In this document: one piece after another, positions 57,068-64,000 of the stretch
Layout: each line of letters starts with the position of its first letter
Position numbering within the stretch: the stretch's first letter is position 1
From: Hormiphora californensis
Taxonomy: Eukaryota; Ctenophora; Tentaculata; Cydippida; Pleurobrachiidae
Length of the DNA: 64,000 nt
Assembly: GCA_020137815.1 (NCBI GenBank)
Contig: CM035361.1
Location: forward strand, 2,377,542 to 2,441,541
Reading direction: 5' to 3'
Program-made: the position numbers and the translations under genes
The notes under the pieces: model-generated
Seen by the model: only the letters and a program-made list of their open reading frames with translations
Databases searched by the model: none
What the model was told of the DNA's origin: nothing

Positions 57068-57907
57068 ATGTCCGGGTTCCGAGCGACGAGGACTATTCGT
57101 CGAATGATCCACTATGGACCATTACTGGCATCATTCATCATCATGTTGGTAAGTGGTAAATTAGTTAAACATTAATTAGTTATTTAATTGATTAATCATT
57201 AATAAACTGAAATAATTAATTAATGATTCATTCTAGCTGGCAGTGCCGGAGCCGTTTTAATTCTGACAGTCCGATTTTATCATTATCAACCAACTACAGG
57301 TCTCTATCATGACGCTGGTCTGTATCTGTGTGTCAACTCCCATATCGAACTACCGTCGTCCTGACGGGCAAGTAACATGGAGACACCATGCGACTGGGGG
57401 TAAGTGGGAAATAGAGGGGTGAATTAGGTGTACTATAGAGTTGTATTAGTGACTGGGGGTAAGTGGGAAATAGAGGGGTGAATTAGGGGTACTATAGTGT
57501 TGTATTAGTGTAGCCCCTTCACTAGTAGAGGGTGAATTAGGGTCATTCTGATGTGTATTTATTAGGGGTAATTGGGTAATTATAAATAGTAATTGGGTGG
57601 CAGGTATAAAGAAAATGGGGGTGAATTAGATATTCCTGGGTGTATTTGGGGTATGAACTTTTTTAGGGCTCGACCCCTTCTAGTCTCACACCCCCTATTC
57701 TCACACCCCCTATTCTCACACCCCTTTCCCCCTATTCTCACACCCCTTTCCCCTCTATTCTCACACCCCCATTTCCAGGTGCCTTTGTGAACCTAACAAT
57801 ATTCCTCATTCTCGCTATCCTCACCACGTACCACTTCCTCTGTTCAATATTCCACGGACCAGGCTTTGTGAGAAGCGAGTGGAGACCAGAGAATAAGGTA
57901 TTATGCT

Positions 57908-57974
<67 letters not shown>

Positions 57975-60900
57975 CTCTCCCTCTCTTTCTCTCTCCCCCT
58001 CCCACCCAGAAAGAGGAATCACGGCTCCAGTGGTGTGTTGAGTGTGAAGCGTACAAGTGTCCCCGGTCGCATCACTGTAAAAAATGTGGCAGGTCAGTTA
58101 CCCGGGATGTTTAGATTTGTTGTGTCAGGTCAGCACTTTTGTAGTTTCGAGACATCTTTCGTAATTTTCCCTGTTTAAGTTTGTTAGTTAACATATTTTC
58201 CCACTGGTTGGTTAACATATTTTTGTTTAGGTGTGTTAAAAAGATGGACCATCATTGTCCATGGATAAACTGCTGTGTGGGTCACAAAAACCATGCCCAT
58301 TTTCTCAGGTAAGGACTGCAGTAGCAACCATACATGGGCATATAGTGATCTTTTGACCATATATGGAACTATCTTTGTTGTGCCCATTGTTCAGTGGAAA
58401 TGAGAAACATAAAACCCAGTGTTATCATTAATCACTTGTGAAAGTAAAAAGTGAAAGATCAACTGTTTCAGGTTTTTGTTCTACGCCTCAACTGGCTGCT
58501 TTTATGGAGGAGTAAACATCGCATCAGTCATCATCAGAATGATATTTTTTGTGAGTTTCAGACTTACAGAGGGGGTGGAGTTTCCTTGATCCCTGATATT
58601 TTGTTATTAGAACAACTAACTAATTAATTAATTAACTAATTTACTAATTACCCTAATGTAAATTTCATTGTAAAATTTTGAGATATAATATAATTCTTTA
58701 GGTAGCACTGCTTGTACAACTTATAACACCCCCCAGTGTTATAAGTTTTCACTTATAACACCCCCCAGTGTTATAAGTTTTCACTTATAACACCCCCCAG
58801 TGATACATGAAAACTTATAACACTGCTGCACTTAGAAGTCCTTACTCCACTGTTTCTGTCACACTTAAAAACCGTTAGAAAGATAAGCATTTACGAACTC
58901 CCTCTCTCTCTTTCTTTATGTCACACTCTCAAGCCGTGGCAACACCGAGATCAAGATAACAGTCACGAACTCCCAGACCCACACATTCTTTATCTCTCTC
59001 TCATTCTCGCTAATCTCTCACTCTCTTTACCTATAGATCTCAGGCGTTATCTTATCTCTGCCTGCTACCTTATCATGAATTCGTTCTATTGTTACGCCCT
59101 AAACTGTCTCTCACTCTTGTTTTAAAAATTTTACAATGCAATTTTATTATGCCTATTTTCGTTGTACCTGACGTCAACAATAATGTCCCAGATTCTTACA
59201 CTTTTAGACCTCGCAGGCTCGGTCAAAAAGTAAAACTACATCACTCGCAGGCTCGTGAGGTAGTTACACTTAGTGGCACTCGCAGGCTCGTGCACTAAAG
59301 TACAAGAATCTGCCTCGACCTGTGGTCTCGGATCATTATTGTTGTACTTATAACACTCGACCTTCGGTCTCGTGTTATAAGTTTTCAGGTACAACTTATA
59401 GGCATAATAAAATCCTACAGTATAACCACGGGATGAATTTCATCTTGATGTACTACTTTACTGGAGTTGCTAAATTTGTTATCCTCGTATTTTCCTGTGG
59501 GGTAGCATTTGGAGTTTCACTCGCTGTTGGATTCTTGCTAATTATGCAGGTGAATGATAATTAATTGGTAAATTACATAATTGATTAAGGGGTAGCACAA
59601 TTACACCATCCCTTCCCTAGATTCAACAAAACAATCCTTACCTAGATTCTAAGTTCTAACCTGTCGCCCCCATTGTTGAATGTTCTAACCCTCCTTAGTC
59701 CTTTAAATTTGTCGGGTCGAGCAAGGCAACTCCCCCAACAAAACATACCTTCCCTAGATTCGAGACATCACAAAGAATCAGACAAGTATCGAGAGTTGGA
59801 TTATTACGAAGGCACAGTGGCGACACAAAGCAATGGGAACCACATTTGTATACCCTTACGATTTGGGGTCAAAGTGGGAAAACTTTAAATTGGTACGTAT
59901 TTCACACCATGTACAGTACGTGGTGTTTGTACATATATACCCTGCTAACTTAAATAATACGCCAGTGGCGAGAAGTCCCACTAGCGCGCTCTCAGTAAAC
60001 AGCCAGTCCAGCGGCAGATTATTTCCCACTGGCAGGTTATTTATTTTTAACTCCTACGTAACATTCAAAGTGTGTGTAAATGATCAGTTCTTACTAAAAT
60101 ACAGAGGGAACACTATGTGCAACACTTACACACTACATTGGAGAGAAAGAAAGGACACATTCGGTCAATTACTCTCTCTTTATCTCCCCTTTTGTCTCAC
60201 TATCTCTTTCTCTGTGTTATGTGTGACATGCCCCTTATCAGGCTATTTCTTTCACTCTCTTTCCTTAGCAACTGCTTAGTAACTGTTACCAAACAGTTTA
60301 CACTCAATTGTGAGGTGTTTTTAACTATTTCTCAGTTCTCTTTGTGTGTTTTGATTAGTGTTCTCTCTCTTGTTGGTGTGTAATACTTGAAATAAACAAC
60401 TAAAGCAGGGTATATAACCCATAAACTCTGACCACTGGCACGTTATAGGTTTAAACCCCTCCGCCTCTCCCTCGGCTCCGCCTCGGGATCGTCGTCGTGA
60501 TTTAAACCAGTTTATCCGCCAGCGGCGGATAAACTCCAGCTAACTTCTCCCAGCGGCGCGCTGGGAGAAAGTTATCTGAAATAACGCGCCAGTGGCCAGA
60601 GTTTATGCCTCATATACCCATCGCTATCATGAGTGAAGCTTGGTTTGTGTCAGTCTTATTTCTTAGTTCTCTGCTCATAAAATTGAATTTTATTTCTTCA
60701 AACTCGTATTATTTTCAGGTTTTGAACATGAGTAATTTTGCTCATGGAGACGGGTACACCTGGAAGGTACGAGAAGGTTGTGATCAGTTTACCCTTACTC
60801 ACGAGCAGATTCTCCAGAAGAAACTGAAACGAAGCAGAATGGTATGTTCAATTCACATTTTTAGCGCTCTACGATATATCTGGAGCCATGTCAGTCGACA

Positions 60901-61807
60901 GTCTAGGGCAAGATTGTAAGACACAAGGATGTAAATGATGGTCTTCGTTTCTTACGCATAACACTGCTCAGTATTCATGGTGTATCAGACTGTATTTACC
61001 ATCGGCATTTCCGTTTTTTCACAGATAGAACACTTCGATCTTTCTCACCACTAAAAACATCTCCTTTTTCACAGATAGAACACAAGATTGTACGTTCCTA
61101 CAATGCTGCATGGTTTTCATCTCTCACAATGGCAAACCCACTTCTATTTTGTGTCTGTAACGCTATAGATGACCCCTATTTGACGGTGGAGGAGGGGGAA
61201 CAAGTGTTTGTCTCACGATACCGAAAGTAAGTTGTATTGGAGAGAGAGCGGAGAAAGGGTGCCATCTAATCATTCCCCAATGGTTACCATGGTTACCATG
61301 ATTACCATGTTTACCATTGCTAAATGCTATTGGTTACGGTAACCAATAGCAATGGTAAACATGGTAATCATGGTTACCATACCATTCTGCAGCTGGATAG
61401 CAGTTAGATTTTATATTTTTCAGGCGTTGGCTCTATGGCTCTGCTGTACGTAAATCGAAAAACAAAAAGGGCGAAGTCGTAGGTAAGTTTTGAAAACCAA
61501 GATATTTAAACTAATTATTCGATGAGATGTAACCTGGTTGACTACGAATTACCCCACCGATATGGCAATGTTGGATCTTGCCTTCAGCCCACAATAATAA
61601 ACGAAGGAAGACACTGCAAAACGTCGATTTTAATAAAAATACAAATATATTGATCTTTTCTAAATGTTCTAAAGCACTCTTACAAACATTTCAGATAAAG
61701 AGACGGGAGGGTGGTTCCCAAGGCTCTGTGCGGTAGAGGTTGTCAGCAACAAACAACAGAAGACAGAGCCAACAGAGAAAATAGGGGAAAGAAAGAAAGA
61801 TATTTAA
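57068..61807 (+). CDS. ZDHHC6: ZDHHC6-type protein S-palmitoyltransferase
   Basis: 12 exons: 57068-57148, 57300-57399, 57779-57897, 58010-58092, 58231-58308, 58472-58550, 59421-59549, 59758-59892, 60719-60841, 61075-61226, 61424-61482, 61695-61807; all in phase; 416 aa (human about 413). The Cys-rich catalytic domain reads [20 protein letters not shown] and [20 protein letters not shown]134-H-H-C137 is the active site that carries palmitate. Hydrophobic segments flank it ([39 protein letters not shown]). After them come [10 protein letters not shown] and [20 protein letters not shown]6-specific, leading into a C-terminal SH3-like domain. The last four residues are KKDI, a dilysine ER-retrieval signal like the KKNR of human ZDHHC6. 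Human ZDHHC6 is an ER enzyme that palmitoylates calnexin and receptors. Introns carry several inverted repeats and duplicated splice sites. Confidence 0.95.
57905..57985. repeat. (CT)n tract in ZDHHC6 intron 3
   Basis: CT repeats filling most of the 112-bp intron from just after the donor up to the exon 4 acceptor at 58009. Confidence 0.92.
58735..59413. repeat. Inverted and tandem repeats in ZDHHC6 intron 6
   Basis: Three tandem copies of cttataacaccccccagtg at 58735-58802. ttttattatgcctattttcg (59141) pairs with the segment ending at about 59413 (aggcataataaaa), and gtgttataag/cttataacac-type hairpins lie between, making a fold-back of about 270 bp. Confidence 0.75.
60408..60628. repeat. 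Fold-back element in ZDHHC6 intron 8
   Basis: gggtatataacccataaact pairs with agtttatgcctcatataccc; inside, ccagtggccaga/tctgaccactgg and the hairpin tctcccagcggcgcgctggga. About 220 bp. Confidence 0.8.
61278..61382. repeat. 105-bp palindrome in ZDHHC6 intron 10
   Basis: atggttaccatgattaccat...gctattggttac is followed by its complement gtaaccaatagc...atggtaatcatggttaccat, with a near-zero loop at about 61335. Confidence 0.85.
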
Positions 61808-62370
61808 TAAGTTGGAGTTATAAATTAAGTTGTTCGTAGACATTATTATTTTAGTTCGTAGGATGATATTATTCTTGTTATCTAAGGGTTCATCGTGAGT
61901 GTTTTTCAGAAGGATTTTGTTTATTATTTTTGATTTTCCAAATGTCCTGAGGTACGGGCTGAGTGTTTATGTCTTACTTCAGTTACTGACTGTACTGGCA
62001 GGGGTCTATTGATCATCACAGTTCGACCCCGGCCCCGGGCCCGATTTACCGGGATGTAATTCTCAGAGGGAAAGGGTTTTGCCCGATAAATTAAAATCGG
62101 GGTCCGGTTATCGGAGCCCGACTGAATTCAGTTTGTTGCTCATTTTTTGAGATATTTGTATTTTCAGTAAAAGTAGAGTTGTGGAGTATATTTATTACAT
62201 ATTAAATAATAAATATGAACCTTCTTGTTAAAGAAATTCTTACTTTCATTTGTTCGCCAGAAATGCAAACTGGATTGATGGAAAAGCGAAAGTGATTGCG
62301 CGGCTTTTGTTTTGCGCGTTTTAATCGCGCGCGATTTTCAGCTGATGAGCCTTTTTTGGAATGACTACGG
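61808..62370. other. 3' flank of ZDHHC6-like gene
   Basis: AT-rich. 62025-62125 is another member of the accgggat MITE family (cgatttaccgggatgtaatt ... cgataaattaaaatcggggt). No exon was seen. Confidence 0.5.
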
Positions 62371-62592
62371 TAGTGGAAGCTCTTACGGTAATTCCCACGC
62401 CCCGTGGGAAAGTTTTCGACCGTGGGAAAGTTTTCAAAGCGTGGGAAAAGAGAGATACATACAATAACTAAGAAAAAACAATTTATTTTTTGTAGTTATT
62501 GTATGTATCTCTCTTTTCCCACGCTTTGAAAACTTTCCCACGGTCAAAAACTTTCCCACGGGGCGTGGGAATTACCGTAAGAGCTTCCACTA
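62371..62592. repeat. 222-bp palindrome
   Basis: Arms tagtggaagctcttacggta and its complement, with internal repeats of gtgggaaagttttc. The centre is an AT-rich gap near 62465-62495 (acatacaataactaa and its complement). It abuts the next palindrome. Confidence 0.85.
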
Positions 62593-63567
62593 CGGTGGCA
62601 GATTCCGGCCAAGTGTTTTTTCAATCTTAAGTGGAATGTTTTTGTTTGAAGTTTTATAAAAATTTTATTTCAAAATGAAAATAAACATGTCGTTAAAATT
62701 ATTGGCCGGAATCTGCCACGCGGGTGGCAGATTCCGGCCAAGATTCTCAAAAAACCTTGGCCAAAATCTGCCACACACGTGGCAGATTCTGGCCAACCAA
62801 CTAAAACTTGTTTATATCAAAGCGAAAACCACTGCACCCGACTAATTTTGATACGCTGAATCACGTAAGATACTTTTCCAATCCATCAGAGGTCGGGAAA
62901 GTGTCATAATTGACCATATTTGGGTCTAATTGACCCCACTTACAACTTTTCACCTTGAAATGATAGACCCTTATGTGAAGGCACTTTTCCGACTAATTTT
63001 GATACGCTGAATCACGTAAGCAACTTTTCCAAGTCCTCAGAGATCGGCAAAGTGCCCTAATTGAGCAATTAATGCTAATTAGACCCAATTATACCCAATT
63101 AGGGCACTTTCCCGACCTCGGAGGACTTGGAAAAGTTGCTAACGTGATTCAGCGTATCAAAATTAGTCGGAAAAGTGCCTTCACATAAGGGTCTATCGTT
63201 TTAAGGTGAAAAGTTGTAAGTGGGGTCAATTAGACCCAATTATGGTCAATTATGACACTTTTCCGACCTCTGAGGGATTGGAAAAGTATCTTACGTGATT
63301 CAGCGTATCAAAATTAGTCGGGTACAGTGGTTTTCGCTTTGATATAAACAAGTTTTAGTTGGTTGGCCAGAATCTGCCACGTGTGTGGCAGATTCTGGCC
63401 AAGGTTTTTTGAGAATCTTGGCCGGAATCTGCCACCCGCGTGGCAGATTCCGGCCAATAATTTTAACGACATGTAAATTTTTAATTTGAAATAAATTTTT
63501 TATAAAACTTCAAACAAAAACATTCCACTTGATAGAAAAAAACACTTGGCCGGAATCTGCCACCGTA
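62591..63567. repeat. Long palindrome of about 977 bp with ggcagattccggcca blocks
   Basis: Starts tacggtggcagattccggcc and ends with its complement ggccggaatctgccaccgta. Several copies of ctgccac/gtggcagattctggcca lie at the ends and again inside (about 62700-62800 and 63360-63460). The inner arms share tacgtgattcagcgtatcaa-type blocks. The centre is near 63080. Arm identity is high but not perfect. No ORF. Confidence 0.85.
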
Positions 63568-64000
63568 GAATGACTTTATTTTTTCGAGGATAAGAAGAAT
63601 TATCAAGACCGTGAATTAATTAATTTATTGTTTGTTGTTACTTTTACTTTATTTTTTCGCGATTTTATCCTCGATTTTTGATATTTTCAGGTTTTTGGAC
63701 TCCACACTCCACCGTCCATTGAGCCCGGGCCCAGGGGATCGGAAGAATTATACTAGAATAAAAAATTCGAACCATAGAAACCTTGCCGATGTTTAAAAAG
63801 GCCTTGAAAACCCATATGTTTACTTTGGCTTATGGACCTGAATAAACCTCACTCGGCATTATATCAGTACCGCACCATCTTCCCGGCACAAATCTACCTG
63901 CATCATTTCCTGGGCACCCAGTCCAGTTAACTTCACAGTAAATCTGTTGTTTTCCCCCAGGCTCCAGCTCCGCACATAAACGCCTCATTATTCCCTGCCT
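63568..64000. other. Right edge of window, possible RT remnant
   Basis: No gene. On the plus strand 63781-63843, one frame reads TLPMFKKALKTHMFTLAY then a stop, like the extreme C-terminus of many non-LTR reverse transcriptases. Nothing upstream supports a longer domain. Confidence 0.3.

Noticed and set aside
59673-60383. ORFs of 71-148 codons in and after ZDHHC6 exon 8
   Set aside because: Read in other frames over a real exon or in the fold-back-rich intron 8.

Overview
This is a nuclear genome window from an invertebrate animal. The evidence is: spliceosomal GT-AG introns in almost every gene, standard genetic code, animal-specific families (CNRIP1, cyclin E, MCF2/DBS-type RhoGEF, ISG12, a 7TM receptor, fucolectin/C-type-lectin/sushi exons), moderate AT richness, many (GA)n/(CT)n microsatellites and a dense population of fold-back elements. 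I cannot name the species; a marine non-vertebrate such as a sponge, placozoan or cnidarian would fit, but that is inference. All multi-exon models were spliced by eye, with reading phase checked at each junction.

Layout. 933-9609 (+): a secreted six-cysteine growth-factor-like preproprotein in 10 exons; its last intron holds a complete Ty1/copia retrotransposon (3766-9089, minus strand, 362-bp LTRs that read as identical, 5-bp target duplication). 9610-13696: repeats, including a composite fold-back (about 10224-11570) and a TTAA-bounded long palindrome (11592-12570). 13697-14898 (+): CNRIP1-like protein, 6 exons. 15773-19093 (+): 7-exon 7TM receptor with a complete ISG12-family gene (17400-17775) nested in intron 3 on the same strand. 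20824-32735 (-): cyclin E, 14 exons, whose introns carry a decayed restriction-endonuclease-type non-LTR retrotransposon, a GC-rich island, a GTTAGGG-bearing minisatellite and many microsatellites. 33133-36247: a nested palindrome, then a TIR element interrupted by an ORF1-only non-LTR insertion. 36553-49039 (+): Sec14-spectrin-DH-PH RhoGEF, 23 exons. 50053-51582 (+): single-exon F-box/LRR protein. 52835-55175 (-): secreted fucolectin-CTLD-sushi protein with two lesions in one exon. 57068-61807 (+): ZDHHC6-type palmitoyltransferase, 12 exons. 62371-63567: two abutting long palindromes.

The genes are unrelated housekeeping, signalling and secreted functions, and no operon or pathway links them. 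The unusual content lies in the non-coding part: fold-back and TIR elements of many families sit in introns and between genes, (CT)n tracts abut several 3' splice sites, and short tandem duplications copy splice sites in two genes. The non-obvious candidates are the divergent six-cysteine factor, the ORF1-only retroelement nested in a TIR element, the nested ISG12 gene and the possibly decaying lectin gene.
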